Source: Liolophura sinensis
Taxonomy: Eukaryota > Mollusca > Polyplacophora > Chitonida > Chitonidae
Length of the DNA: 64,000 bases
Assembly (NCBI RefSeq): GCF_032854445.1
Contig: NC_088299.1
Coordinates: 13,077,608-13,141,607 of the forward strand
Direction of reading: 5' to 3'
In this document: in pieces, positions 1 through 13,800 of the stretch
How positions within the stretch are numbered: the stretch's first letter is position 1
How the letters are laid out: every line of letters starts with the position of its first letter
The notes under the pieces: generated by a model
What the model was told of the DNA's origin: nothing
Databases searched by the model: none
The model's input: only the letters and a program-made list of their open reading frames with translations
Made by a program: the position numbers and the translations under genes

Positions 1-173
1 GTGACATCTTCTTGATCTCTGTTATTTAGCATGTATTGTTCCATTCATGTCCTTGTATTGTTTGTGGCACACATCAGTCACTTGAATGGAGACGTCAACA
101 ACTTCAATTAATCAACCCTACTCTCCTAAAAACTAACGGTTATTAATTCTTTGGCACTCTCCAAAAATGATTC

Positions 174-506
174 GTCTCACATCGGTTACTCCTGGTTCGG
201 GTCACGCCTAAGACCTTAAAAGAGGAAGTTGTAACTTCCTCGCTTGACGTTCAGTATTGAAGGAATAGCGCAACGACTAATTGACCTGTATCAGTATAAT
301 GGCTCAGGCGGGGCGCCTTACCAGCCTTCGGTAAGGCGTCTCAGTGAAGCAGCACTAGATAAAAGAGCTGTGGAAATCCGTCCTGTAACAAGAAGGTACA
401 TTACAAGAATTGCACAAGTATTGCACTGTAAGGACTCCGTCGTCGTCATATGACTGAAAAATGGATAAGTACGATGTTCAACCCAAAGCACTCACCCACT
501 CACTGT
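174..506 (+). mobile_element. tRNA-derived SINE, family C, 5' truncated
   Basis: Recognisable invertebrate SINE body: tRNA-like B-box region (CTGGTTCGGGTCACGCC), AAGAGGAAGTTGTAACTTCC, then GTCGTCATATGACTGAAAAA, ACGATGTTCAACCCAAAGCA and the CTCACCCACTCACT tail. The open frame at 244-453 is SINE sequence, not a gene. Confidence 0.7.
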
Positions 507-2600
507 TCTCATATCACTACCTTGCCCTCTGTTGTAAGTTTTAAGGTAAACTAAGAGTTTATTCTATAAATTTCTTTGGAGCGATGGCCCAGATAGGATG
601 AGAGGCCAGCTGTAACAAGAGATGATTAATATCATCCCTTTTGTTCAGTTTTTACAATTAACGTGGATGAAACGGCCGTTATTCAAGAAAATAAATGGCA
701 AACAATTTCGATTACAAATGTAAACTGGGATAAATTGAAGAGCATTGAAGATAGGTACGTCAAAAACATCCCGGAGACAATAAGAAACCCTATTTAGAAA
801 GAAACGCTGGAAACTTCTGACGTTTTTTGTGGAAAGTCAAAGAAGAACACTTATGGTATAATCCAAAACCCCATCATTATACTTTCAGACTTGATATAAA
901 AATGAAATATTGTATATTAGGGACATTAATATTAATGGTGATATTGCAGGTTTTGACGACGTGAAGGACAGGTTTGGTATAAATGTTACATATTTATATT
1001 ACACTTAATTAGTTGGAAATATAAAATGATATAAAACCAAGTTTATAGAATAACAATATAAAATAATAAATAATTCCCCTCCCGACCGTGTACTACAACT
1101 TTCCATTGAAGCAGAAACGATGAACACTACTTTTTGCTGACATCTTGACAGAAATCGCCCGTGTTACACAAATACAAAGTAAATGGGAACAAATACTACA
1201 GTTATACATCTGTGTAATCAGATCATACCGTTTGAGACTTCCGTGCTTTGAAATATGTACTGCCAAAGTAAATACAACAAGAAAGAAAGAGAGCTTAAAT
1301 TATTGGGGTGTTCCATGCAACGAAATAGGAAAGGTGAAAATATAATTGTTACATACAGATGTTTGTCTTCTGACTGGTGAAAAAGTAAAAATATTTTAAA
1401 ATACTGCTGCCAAATTTCCTGGCAGCAACCGGTCCTAATGCAGGACGCCTTCTTGTTGTTATCGAGACTTCGTAAATAGAGACCTTATTAAGTACAAGGC
1501 AGTTTGGCTTCGGCAGATGTACAGTAATAATACATCTAACCTCAATTGACACATTTTATTTCGACTAAACGTCTACAAAGAAGCACGGACTCGGAAGCTA
1601 TCAGTTTAGATTAGACCCCATGACAAATGAAATTATGATTAAGATATTGTAGCGGGATTTAAGGAAGCAGGAAGCAGGAAGCAGGAAGCAAGAAATAAAT
1701 TTAACGTAGGGAAGTTTCATATATTCATGTTTTAATGAATTTTCACGAAAGTTTTGTTAAGATCGTTATCTGAGACCATACTAGTTAATTTATAAAGTCA
1801 ATATTTGCCAGTAAAATGTTCATTTGTTCTCGTAAGGAGTTTTTAAACTTACGTTTATCTGTTTCATGGACGAGTAAAATGTTGTTGTTGTATCGGCGTT
1901 CCTACATATTTGAAATAATTATAAGTATTTTTCAGCAATGTAGTCATAATAATGTAGAAATTACGAAATCCTATGTTATTGTCTTATCTGGAAATTCTTT
2001 ACCTTCTATTTTCGTTCTTGTTTCACACATGAAATATGACATGCATTGTCCTCAGTTCAACCTTGAAATCAGAAGTTTGTGTTGTCGCCATTTTTGTACA
2101 TTTATGGTAACTAAGGTGTCTAAGAACCCACACTTATAGGCTTTTAGAAATTGGATCAGCATTTTCCACCACAGTTTGCAAAGGAATTTATCATTCAACA
2201 CCCTTGTGTGGAAATTGGTTATTCTTTTTGAGTAATATGGATAAAAATATGGACTTTTCAGACACTAGCATTTAGATTTTGGCTTCAAAGTAAAGCCATT
2301 ATTTTTGACTTCTTGGTTGCGATTGTGATGACGTTATCTTGTCATTTGTGTTTACAAACTGTCAAAAATTGCCCTTCTGACCAATCAGAGTCTCCTAATT
2401 TGGTTCATTACTCCGTCCACACTATGTGAAAATCTATAAATAAGCGTCTGTAGATGGCCTTGGAATCTAATAGGAGTAGACACCAAATTGCTGGTAAGAA
2501 TTCTCAGTAAGTAAGTATTCTTGGGAAAATTCTTGTACGGTGAATTGGGAAACAGCCCCAGTGTCTGGAATAGTGATTTGTGATCCGGTTTGAGAACTCA
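507..2600. other. Non-coding, nothing recognised
   Basis: AT-rich sequence. Short runs of AGGAAGC x4 at 1667-1690. No exon or element identified. Confidence 0.5.
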
Positions 2601-2664
2601 GAGACAGTTGACGCTTGGTGGGAACCAGACCCAGGAAGCCGGGAATACAGTGTCAAAAAAAATC

Positions 2665-3210
2665 TGAGAATCTTTGCCAGCCCCAAAATTCTGAGACTCT
2701 CCAGTCTCACGAAACCTGAGAGTCCAGCTCCAGTCTCGTGCAAGTGGAACGTAACTGAGATATCATAAGTGGACCACAGAGACTGTATGCCAGAATAAAT
2801 CACCTGAACTTTGGTACCATAATGTGAGACAAGAGTCTTATGAGACTTTTCCCAGTCCCAAAATTCTGGGACTTTCCAGTCTCACGAAACCTGAGAGTCC
2901 AGCTCCAGTCTCGTGCAAGTGGAACGTAACTGAGATATCATAAGTGGACCACAGAGACTGTATGCCAGAATAAATCACCTGAACTTTGGTACCATAATGT
3001 GAGACAAGAGTCTTATGAGACTTTTCCCAGTCCCAAAATTCTGGGACTTTCCAGTCTCACGAAACCTGAGAATCCAGCTCCAGTCTCGTGCAAGTAGAAA
3101 CTATCTGAGATATCAAAAGTGGACCAAAAGAGACTACATACCAGAATATATCAACTGAACTTTGGTAGCATAATTTGAGACAAGAGTCTCGTGAGACTTT
3201 CTATGCCATG
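2665..3210 (+). repeat. 175-bp tandem repeat, about 3 units
   Basis: CCAGTCTCACGAAACCTGAG recurs at 2701, 2876 and 3051, exactly 175 bp apart. The first two units are nearly identical; the last is diverged. Open frames on both strands here arise from the repeat. Confidence 0.9.
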
Positions 3211-3596
3211 CATTGTGTTTAACTGGGACTCTGTCCCATATGACACTCAACTCTTTGGTACTTGTGTCAACTGCTGGCCCCTCCTCGTCATAATAAATAT
3301 TCTGGGGAGGGAATCCTGATTGGTTTATTCATTTAACCAGCTTCGCTCTGCACGTTAAATATCGAACAGGATTAAAGTGAGTGAATAGTGTCGCACTCAT
3401 AGGTACCCGTTTACTTGAGGAGAAGACATGATAAGAAACGAAAGCACATAAGACAAATACAATACTTGAACCGCTTCAGTATGAAACATAATATGTGACA
3501 TTTATCAGAAAATGTGCAAATCTGGATTCATTCTGTCTTTGTGCCGATTTACACTGCACAGCAACTAATCTATTAAAATGACCCTCAAAGCACATG

Positions 3597-3838
3597 AGAT
3601 ATAGAGAGACACATTATCAAGATTATAAACTGATATTAAATCTTTTCCTATTCTATGTAAATGTCTTGTAAGACAATGGCATTGGCTGGAACATACAGAA
3701 CTTTTTAAATTGATCAACAATAGATATAGAGAGACACATTATCAAGATTATAAACTGATATTAAATCTTTTCCTATTCTTTCTAAATGTCTTGTAAGACA
3801 TTGGCTGGAACATACAGAACTTTTTAAATTGATCAACA
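3597..3838 (+). repeat. 125-bp direct duplication
   Basis: AGATATAGAGAGACACATTA occurs at 3597 and 3722, and the following ~110 bp match closely, with a few bases missing from the second copy. Confidence 0.9.
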
Positions 3839-5140
3839 TCAGTGTCAAGTCAATAATTACTTTTTATGTCCATAACATGTTCTTAGCTCAGTGACATTTA
3901 AAACAAAACAATGGAGTGCCCTAGATGGACACAAGACATGATAATTTATTCATGTCAGAAATAGAAAGATACCTACACGCTTGACCAAGTCATTGTCTTA
4001 GTTTAAGCTTAGGTTAAGCTTAAATATACTCATAGATAAATATGGTCTACGTTTACTGTTTTATAAAGAATACTTTGAGCCTTCAATATGTTATTCTAGA
4101 ATACAAATTTGTACATGCAGATATGTCACAATAAGAAACGTTTCAAATACCTTGATTCTACATACAAAGTTACAAAACATTATGTCTGTTCTGTACAAAA
4201 GGAGAAGCAATAATGCATGTTGTTGTGTGTTTGGGAACGCTAGTGCAATTCAAACACCTAGCCACCATATGTTGTTGTTGGAAGACCCCAATAAATTAAG
4301 CCCTCTTTCCTTCTTTTTATATTTACTTTTTACTACATATGCCAGCACAGAATGCAGTCTCAACGGTATGATCTATTTATATAGGGGTAGAACTCTCTTA
4401 TTCATTCGTACATACCTGCCTTATTCACTTACCACGACCCCTGTTCAGAGTACCTGGACTATACACACAAGAAAAAAATACCCGTGGGCAACATTAGCGC
4501 CAGTATGTAAGTGTTTGTTTGACACTTTGTATTACATCCCCGAGGCCTGGTCCTTTTGTATTGTTTTAATGTTATGTTAAATGTGAAGACAAAACAGCAT
4601 TTTGAGCAATTCTAGACCAGTGAAGCCTAATGAATTGCAAATAACATCACCGTTTTGTGTACTTAACTCTGTTCAAGCCATGCTGCTAGGGGTGTGTGAT
4701 CTGCTACCGTGTACGGATTTAAGTGAACAGTTAGAATAAAACCTTAACTGAGGTACAGTGACAAGAAACTGTATTTCACAAGTTACCTGTGTCCATTTTC
4801 CATATATCACACTGTCGTCGCTGCTCTGGTTTTGCTCTCTATGCTGTATGTCTTTAATTATATTGTACTGTAACCCGTGCAAGGCTGTGTCCTTCACTCG
4901 CTAGACATCGGCTTGCGTTAGTGATTTTAGTTCCAAATTATGTTGGTCTCGTATCTATGGAAACTGCTGTATTGTGCGCGTTTAAACGCCTAAGTGGATG
5001 AAACCCCACCCAGCAGTAAAATGTTTCTCTCAAATAAAATGCGAAGTTATTAACAGGTTATATCGGTGCATTGCCAGGTTATGTAAATGTAATGATTTTC
5101 TGGTAAGTGCATTTTTTTCTATTTTCCTTATTTCTGGTTG
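3839..5140. other. Non-coding upstream of first visible NRF-6-like exon
   Basis: No exon supported. A 142-codon open frame at 4152-4580 has no recognisable similarity. 4660-4900 resembles 36080-36290 (shared GCTAGGGGTGT and ATATATCACACTGTC), so it is probably a dispersed repeat. Confidence 0.45.
4660..4900 (+). repeat. Dispersed repeat, copy 1
   Basis: Shares ordered blocks with 36080-36290, including AAGCCATG.TGCTAGGGGTGT, CATATATCACACTGTC and TTTTGCTCTCTATGC-like sequence; a short piece also matches near 47870. Type unknown. Confidence 0.5.
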
Positions 5141-5143
5141 CAG

Positions 5144-5245
5144 TGGATTCCTAGTCGCATATTTGTTTTTCAAGGACTTGGATAAGCGCAAAAGCAGGCT
5201 GAACTGTGCCAAGATGGTTGTCTTCTACGTCCACAGGTTTTGGAG
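5144..5245 (+). CDS. NRF-6-like exon a (first visible exon)
   Basis: Acceptor CAG at 5141-5143; the first base completes a codon begun in an upstream exon not seen here. It encodes [15 protein letters not shown]...VFYVHRFW and ends two bases into the Arg codon before donor GTTAGT. The family normally has a VDTFF-type helix just before this exon. No such exon is found in the 5.1 kb upstream. Confidence 0.85.
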
Positions 5246-7767
5246 GTTAGTAGCTCTTTGACTATACATGAAGTTGTATAGCCATATGGGTCCCTCCAAT
5301 CGCAGCCTCCAATTTAGCTGTGGTTGGTACGGCCACAGCTTTAAGTCAGTGAATTAATCAGGCTTCTGATAGACGGCGGTGATTTCCTCCACACACTAAG
5401 GTTTCTTTTACTTGTGAACCTGGCCAGCCACCAAGTAAGTCAAAAACATTTTTTACCAGCAGTAATAACATGAAGAACTTAAGAAAGACAGGCAGAGATA
5501 TAACCACTCCTGCATACAGTTCAACAATATGGGAAAACCAATGTCCATCGATTCAAACTTTTGTTGAGCGTAAGGTATAATCACGAACCAATATCCATTG
5601 AATCAAACTCTCTTCTTACTTAAGGTAATGCTATGTAGTCAAGTACCAATGTGCATGGATTCAAACTTACCACGGACCTATGCTGATATTCATGAACGCG
5701 TGTCCATCGAGCCAAACTCACATCGGACGTACTTCCTTCCAGAATAATGCTGGCCGCAGACGTATAAGTGAAACATTTTTAAGTACGGCGTAAATCACGT
5801 AGGGCTAGAAGAGGGAGGGGCTGAGAGTATGTGCCTTCCTTTTTAATTATTGACCCGCAGATTTATTTGTTGTGTTCCACATGATCCTGAAAAAAATCAT
5901 TTAACTCATGCAAAGTTTAAAAAGTTTTATCTTTGTTTTGCAGGTTGACACCGATCTACATGATCATACTAATGGCTTTCTCCTGTCTTTACCCTTACCT
6001 CGCCTCTGGCCCGCTGTTTCCACGGTTGATCCAAGATGCTGAGAACTGTAAAACCAACTGGTGGACAAACCTTCTCTACGTCAATAATCTTGTTAACGAT
6101 AAGCAGATGGTAGGCGCAATGATGAACCAGCAGAATATTCCAAATAAATGCTGATAGTATTGCACACACATGCTGGTAACTTGTACACAACAGTGGTCGT
6201 TAACAGGAAAGCTTGAATTAGCCATACTTTCCGCTTTTCAGAACCTATTAAGATTGAAACACGATCTTAAATTATATTATCGGAGAAACACGAACATGAA
6301 TTAAATAAGCTTTCTTTTCACAGTGTATGGGATGGTCTTGGTACTTGGCGAACGACATGCAATTCTACATAATCTCCCCAGTATTCATCCTGGCTCTGTA
6401 CTTGTGAGTAAACTATTTCACCAATCAAATTTTTCGTAACTTTCTCGTAAATGATCTTACCTTATAGTGCTAGGGCAGTTAAACAAATACAGTACGAAAA
6501 ATTTTATTGAAAAGCTTTTATGAAAGAGGCCTTTGTCCTGAGACTGATGAATCCGCTAGTAACGGCTGTCGTAAAATTGTAGGTTTGTGGTCTGTCCTTT
6601 AAAGGAGACATGAAAAGGTGTCGAGGGTATGGTTTTAAGGAAAATGAAGAAAGATATGCAAAACATGAGAAAATAAACTTCATTTTGAGAATACTTTGTA
6701 TTTCTTAATAACCCTTCTGTTGTATGCATATTTTGCGTGAATGGTCAGAAATATTCGGAAATGATGTCATTGATGAACATAGTCGGTGCGTGGGACCATC
6801 TTAGCGCCCCCAATTCAGCGTATCCCAAAAACGACCAGTCGGGCCTTAGGAAAGCGCCATTTTTACGCCTGAAGAAGAAAGCTGATCTAAGTTCCTCTTG
6901 TTTGTTAGACCACATCATATAGTCCGTATTAAGAAATAAATCCTAAGCGTTCAATGTATCGACCCAGTATCAGAGAACAATTACGAGGTGTAATTTGATG
7001 CCGGACGCTTTGTCTGATCCACGGTTCATTATGTTTCAGCTTTCCTGTTATTGGCATCATCCTCTGTTTACTTTTGGTCGCAGCCAGTATTACATCCACC
7101 GCTATTATCGAGGACAAGGGCGCAGGAAATATGCTTTCAACGTGAGTGTAATAACTGAAATTATACGACACCAGACTAATATTTTGGCTATCCGTGTTCA
7201 ATAGCCAGGACTAATTTAATTCGCAGTTCTTCCCCTGTGGTTTGTTAAGTTTTGCTACACTTCAGGAAATATCTGGAGTATAACCATTGCCCAGGAAGTG
7301 AACGACATCATAAAATGAATTACTGGTTGTTCAGTTTCTTGGATTCATTTCCTTCCCACCTTTAATAAAACACTCCGAAACTGTGTGCTCTGTTGTTCTT
7401 TCCGGCAGTGTGTCAGATGCCTGCCTGCTCATAAATTAGCCGGGCAATAGACAAGCACTGCAACGGTACAACAGAAAACGTGTTTTATGCAATCTTTCAG
7501 AAAACCGTCAAATCCACCTTTGTTGTTGCTAGCCGTTAAAATTAATGAACGAATGATTTGCCCGGTTTTCTCCCACCATCATATTGATCGGCATAGCATA
7601 AGTGAAATATTCTTGAGTATGGCGTAAACTGCAATCATCTAAATAAATAAATGATTAATTTAACATGATAAGGGAAATATTTCAGCCATATCATAGCGTA
7701 AGGTTTGTAATGAAGTAAGGCATATTCGATAGACAGCTGAAAAGTATGCCTAAAATACTTTCATATG

Positions 7768-7862
<95 letters not shown>

Positions 7863-10800
7863 TCACATTACTCACGAGTTCAAGAACACTTTAAAGGCTT
7901 CCGTGACCAAGGGGCTATCACGCCAATGACCCAAAGGCCTCTCACCAATGCGGTCGCGAGTTAGGGCCCTGCTCATGCTGGCTCCTCCCCGGTATAAGTG
8001 GGAAGGTCTGCCAGCAGTCTCTCACCTTAATGCTGGCCGTCGTCGTATAAGTGAAATATTCTTGAATACGGCGTAAAAGACGAACTAAATAAATAAGAAA
8101 ACTTAAGTTATGCTCTAAAAATATGTAGGTGAAAAAGTTGAGGTGACGTCAGAATACCTTGTCACTGTACAATTCGAACCTTTGACTGCACTTAGTTCGA
8201 TAAAAAAACATTTACGAAAATATGTATGTTTTACAAACAGTTTTTGCATGGCCTTTCACCTGATGCTCACTTCATGTCTTACCAAAAACGTATGGTTAAA
8301 CAGCCTAGAATTATTCCTTGTGACTGTTGATTAAGAGATATTTTTGAAATATGACAAACACAAGGACCGGAGGTCCAAAATTTACTCAACTAGACGTTGG
8401 AAAATCGTCCTCTTGTCGCTCAGACCAGTTATCAACCTGCTCACAGTGACAGATCTTTCCCGATATGTGATTGAAGATGTTATATAACACTTGTAGTCAA
8501 TGAAATGGGCCAGCTGAAGAGTATTCCTTGGGTGTCCTTTTTTTAATTCGTGGTTCAATGTCTAGGTGCTTGTCCCAGTGTAATTTTACGACATACAGAG
8601 AGAGCGAACATGTGGCACGTCGTATCTGACTGACGTCGCACTCAACAATATTTCAGTCATATGACGACGAGGAGTCATTAGGAGTGTGTACATATAGTGT
8701 GTCTCACGACGCCAAAGTGCTACTGCCACTGAAGTATCATGCCGAAGACACCAGACATGACACTCCATCCAACACATTATACTAACATCAGTCACCAACC
8801 AGTCATGTTTCCTTGCTCTAACTTCTCACTGCTGAGCGCCAAGCGAGGCAGCAGCTAGTGCCATTTTTAAAGTCTTTGGTATGACCTGACAGCGGTTTGA
8901 TCTCGAGGTCTCCCGACTTACTGCCGGATGCTCTAACAATAATGCCACCGAAGCGGTCACGATGTTGTAGTAGTTTTGTCCATAACTCGCGTTCAGCTCC
9001 AAACTATCCATTAGCCATTAATACATGTAGGAATCAACATGTAGAAACATGTAGAAAACAGATCAAGTTATATATTTGTTATGGTCCACATCGCTTGATT
9101 GCAATGAAATATTTTGGTAATGTATACCTGGAAAAAATGTAGCAAATATTTCATTTTTCCCGTTTTATGCAAGTATAATTTTGTCAACTAACACGATACT
9201 TAGGGTTGGTTTACAACACTCTTAAGTAGTACATACGCACATCATTTTGGTTCACGTGATCATGTTTCTATGATGATGAGAAATCCACCTGGAAATGGCC
9301 TTGATTTTGCACAATCTGGTTTTGAACTTAATTTTGTCTTGCAATTAAACAAAAATTATGAATCACAACAATTTTTATTTTAGATAAATAAAACCATCGA
9401 ACCACTGTACCACCGGGGACGACTTCCCATCGAGTTCTTTCTTGACGAGAGCAAGAATGCTGAAGCTTACAATTTACATTGTAGAAAAATACAACCATAC
9501 TCTCCACCCTGGAGGTTTAAAGTCATAGTCGTTAATTTGTTCATTTATTCACTCATTGTGTTTGCAGAAAAGACTGTAGAGTCATTTAATATTTTGACGT
9601 ATGTGGGAAGGCCTGCCAGCAATCTGCGGATGATCATGAGTTTCCCACGGGTTCTGAATGCGGTATGCGGCATATAAGTGAATATTTTTGAATGCGGGGT
9701 AAAACACCAATCCAAAAAATAAATCAGTATATAATATTTTAACATTGGGTACGCTAACAGTTTATTAAATCGCACAACCTGGTGACATCAGTCATCGCCA
9801 TCACCTTTATCTCTACTATCAGATCTCCATTCATATGGCCGGATCAGTTATTCATGTTAGGTTTGTATATGTTAACAGATCCCAGATTCCGAAACCTGGG
9901 GAGATCAGCTATTACTATGATATATATGTCAAACCTTGGTGCCGGGTGGGCGCCTATGCCATTGGGTTACTCTTGGCCAAGCTGGTCCACCACAGAGGCA
10001 AGAAGCCATTCAATAAGGTAAGATGGTAAAAAGTCACGAGAGGCAAGAAACTATTCAATATGGTAAGATGGTAGATAGTGGCAACACGCACTGACAAGAG
10101 GCAAGGAAGCACGCAACAGGGCAATATAGTAGACGGTGAAATATAGATAAGAATACAATAAAGACGCATAGCATATATTATGGTGATTACTGGCAAATCC
10201 TCATCTCACATAAGAAGGCTTCCAATGGGGAAAGACGGTACCTACTGATAAAAGACAAGGAGTAATTCAGTAGGGTAAGATGGTATATACTGACGAGAGA
10301 CAAGGAGGAATTCAATAGGTTAAGATGGTATAAACTGACAAGAGACAAGGAGGAATTCAATAGGGTAAGATGGTATATACTGACAAGAGACAAGGAATTA
10401 TTCAATAGGGTAAGATGGTACATACTGACAAGAGAAAGCTAACGTTATCAGTGTAACCGCTGAAAGTTTCCTGACTCAGTACAACCAATCTACACGCATA
10501 AGTTATTATATATAACATTAGGATTTCATGTTGGACTCACGAGAGGTCAGGTAAAGGGGTGTAAATACAAAACTGCCTGCAGTAAGACCGCCCCTCTTTG
10601 TCCGGTACCAAACAAACCAGCAATACTATGCATTACAACATCGCGGTGGGAGAATAACCGGGCCCGAATGAAACTCCATAACAACGGGCAGTCTGTTGAG
10701 AAACCTTCCCTTGTTCCGGACTTGGTGGTTACCTTGATGAAAGGACTGTTGTGCTGCCTGAGCGAGTTAAATACTGGGTCACGGAGGCCGATTTTGTTCT

Positions 10801-13800
10801 TCAAGAGATATTTCATGACATATGAGAAAAGCAAAAATGACGTGTTAATGTTAAGATAAAATGCACTTTCCCTTGTTCTTTTAATAGTAACAACATACAT
10901 GTCATTTTCCTTAACGCGCCATGTAGATTGTCACAATTATCACGTTACAAATCTAGCAAATCCAAACAATTCATGTATCTGACAAATTACCCTGGCAAAG
11001 TAATGTACTCTATCTGCACTAACAAAAGATCCAGTTTTCAGTTGAGGACTACTGTTATAGATAAGAGCAGGCCTATTGACAGCGACCACATCGGTGATAG
11101 GCTTCTGGGACATGCTGCTGTGCCATTACGCTAACCACATGCATCTGACAAATGACTGTTACGGAGTACTGTGCCTGTATCCGTGTTGATCAAAGTACCG
11201 TTATTTGATTTCAGTTAACGAATGTTATCATACGTCATTACCCTGTCATATTCTGGGAAGCAATCTCTTTGTTATTCCGCCCCAAAGCCTCCAGTAATGC
11301 TTGCTGCTGTCTGCTTCTCCCTGTAACTGCAGCTCATTGCGCTGTGCGGATGGCTGGATGCTCTTCTTGTCGGCCTCTTCCTGGTTTACATCAGCTACAC
11401 GGAATTGAAGGAAGGCGCCGAGCCCTGGTCACAGAGTATCCGGACAGCCTATGAAAGCATCTGCCGACCATTATTCTCGGCAGCCGTTGCCTGGGTTATC
11501 TTCGCTTGCCATTCGGGCATGGGAGGTATGCACACGGGTGTTGCTTTTGGAAAATAGCCGTTATTTTACTCCAGTAAAAATCCTTTATATTGCATTGATG
11601 ACAAGATTTAATCATAATTGGTAAATTACTTCAAAATGTTCAATGCTACAGTATCAACACCAGAACTGATCCCAAGTTCTTGTAAAAAGTCTTTGAATTA
11701 TGAGTATGAGTTAAGATTCTTGTTAACTCATTACGTGTGGAAACTATATATGACATATTCACACTCGAGTGGCGATTTTTTTCCAAGTAAATCCGTCAGT
11801 CAAAAGCGACATGCGTCAGTTTATCTGAAACGGACAAATCGAAGGGCGCAACACATGCTGATTAAACACAAAAAAAGTAAGTGCTAGCTACTCAATTGGT
11901 CTTACGACCTGACAGAGAACATTACACAATGTAACCATGAGCAAAAAATACATGGTCTGAGGTCAGTATTGATCAAGAGTCTGATCTGAAACGCAATATA
12001 ACGCACAAATAATACATTGTCTGCGGCAAGTATTGATCATCTCAAGACGATGGCCAAAGGTAAAATAAAAACGCTTCTTTTTTCAGATATTTATGTGGAT
12101 ATGAAATATCTCTTCTGTCCCGTTACTAGCTGCTGCTATCACACCACCGGAAGTTCACTTCTGTGACAGCTTACCTTGTGTTGTTCTGATTGCAGGTGTG
12201 ATAAACAGCATCTTGTCCTTCAAAGGCTTCATCCCGCTAGGTCGCTTGACGTACGCAGCGTATTTGATCCACCCTATCCTCATGGTGGTTTTCATGTACA
12301 CTAGGCGAGCCCTCATACACCTAGACGATTATAGCATGGTGGGTATATAATGTAATCGTTAGTATTTAGTCTCATTTACATAGTATACATTTACACGGGC
12401 ACTATGTCTTCAATTTATTTATTTATTTATTTGATTGGTGTTTTACGCCGTACTCAAGAATATTTCACTTATACGCCGGCGGCCAGCATTATGGTGGGTG
12501 GAAACCGGGCAGAGCCCGGGGGAAACCCACGACCATCCGCAGGTTGCCTATGTCTTCAATGCTAATGATTGGTATATATCGTGGCCGAGGGGGATTGCAC
12601 GACAGCATGGCGACCCAGGAGCCTCCCACCAATGCAGCCGCTGCGAGATAAAGTCCAGCTCCTGCTGGCTTCGTATCCGGTCGTACGTGGGAAGGTCTTC
12701 CAGCAACCTGCGGAAGGTCGTGGCTTTTCCAGGGCTCTGCCTGGTTTCCTCCTACCATAATGCCGGCTGTCGTCGTATAAGTGAAATATTCTTGAGTACG
12801 GCTTAAAGCATCAGTCATCTAAATAAATAAATATTGGTATACGCCAATCAAATACCAAATGGACGAAATGTCGTGTAATGTTCAAGCCCACTCATCTGAA
12901 ATAATTTAATGAACGGTACTTAACTGGTGAATTTTAGAAACCAAACATCATGTGTTCTGACACAAAAGAAGTGGTAGCGTATAAGTAATTGAATTCAGTA
13001 TGGCACCTGACTTGCAGTAAATCATGCTAGACAGACAAGCGAAATGACTCTGAACGGAAACACTATGCAGTAAGCAAGCAGCCATTACGTGCGTTTTTGT
13101 TAAGATTTATTTCGATCGTCATGCTTCTTGCCACATTTGCTTGCCTTTAAATGTCAAATCGGCATCGTTAAATATCAACTTTAATAACGTATGAACAGTC
13201 ACCGTCATTGACGTAATTTATCATTTTAGCAATTTAGCAAATTTAGGACACGTTTTATGCAAACAGAAATGTTGTGTTATTTAAGTTATGAATGGCAAAG
13301 CATTATTCCATGGTATCACTTTCAGTGTAATTTATTTCCACAGCAAGAAATGAAAATACGGGTACAAAAAATCTTGCCGCCAAGAATCATTATCATTAAA
13401 GGTACTGGCTTAGCTCAAATCACAATGCAGTCAAATTCACGAAATGTTTTCAACCAGATCGAATTTTTCCCTCATTAGTAATACATTACCTCATTAACCC
13501 ATAGTTCAAGGTGGACATCCGGATGGAATATCGTTACATTGCGGTACCAAACAACTTTCCCATTTTATGTCGCTGAATATAAAAATAAAAATAATTTCGT
13601 CATTTCAGCTCTAACAAAGTTAACAACAGGCTGACTGGTCAAGGAATTATACAGCGGAACGTGGTCATTAGCCATGTGAGACTTAACACCACATTGAATT
13701 TGGCATTAAATATTGATTCATGATTATAACATGTTCGGCAACATGACCCGTGTTTATTATGTAGTGTATATAGCTTATAATGACTTGTTAGAAATAGTCT

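Noticed and set aside
4152-4580. 142-codon open frame as a gene
   Set aside because: No recognisable motif, low-complexity composition, no splice context; overlaps a dispersed repeat.
5103-5143. GTAAGT at 5103 as the donor of an exon just before 5144
   Set aside because: It would leave a 41-bp intron, and the preceding sequence does not encode the expected helix.
7746-7964. Tyr-Ile repeat protein
   Set aside because: Translation of an (AT)n microsatellite joined to a SINE. The same applies to 55987-56320.
10187-10423. Minus-strand open frame with 15-residue repeats
   Set aside because: Antisense shadow of the 45-bp array derived from exon e.
12435-12818. Overlapping open frames of 109-123 codons
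   Set aside because: They lie in the inverted SINE A pair; the same peptide-like strings appear in every SINE A copy in the window.
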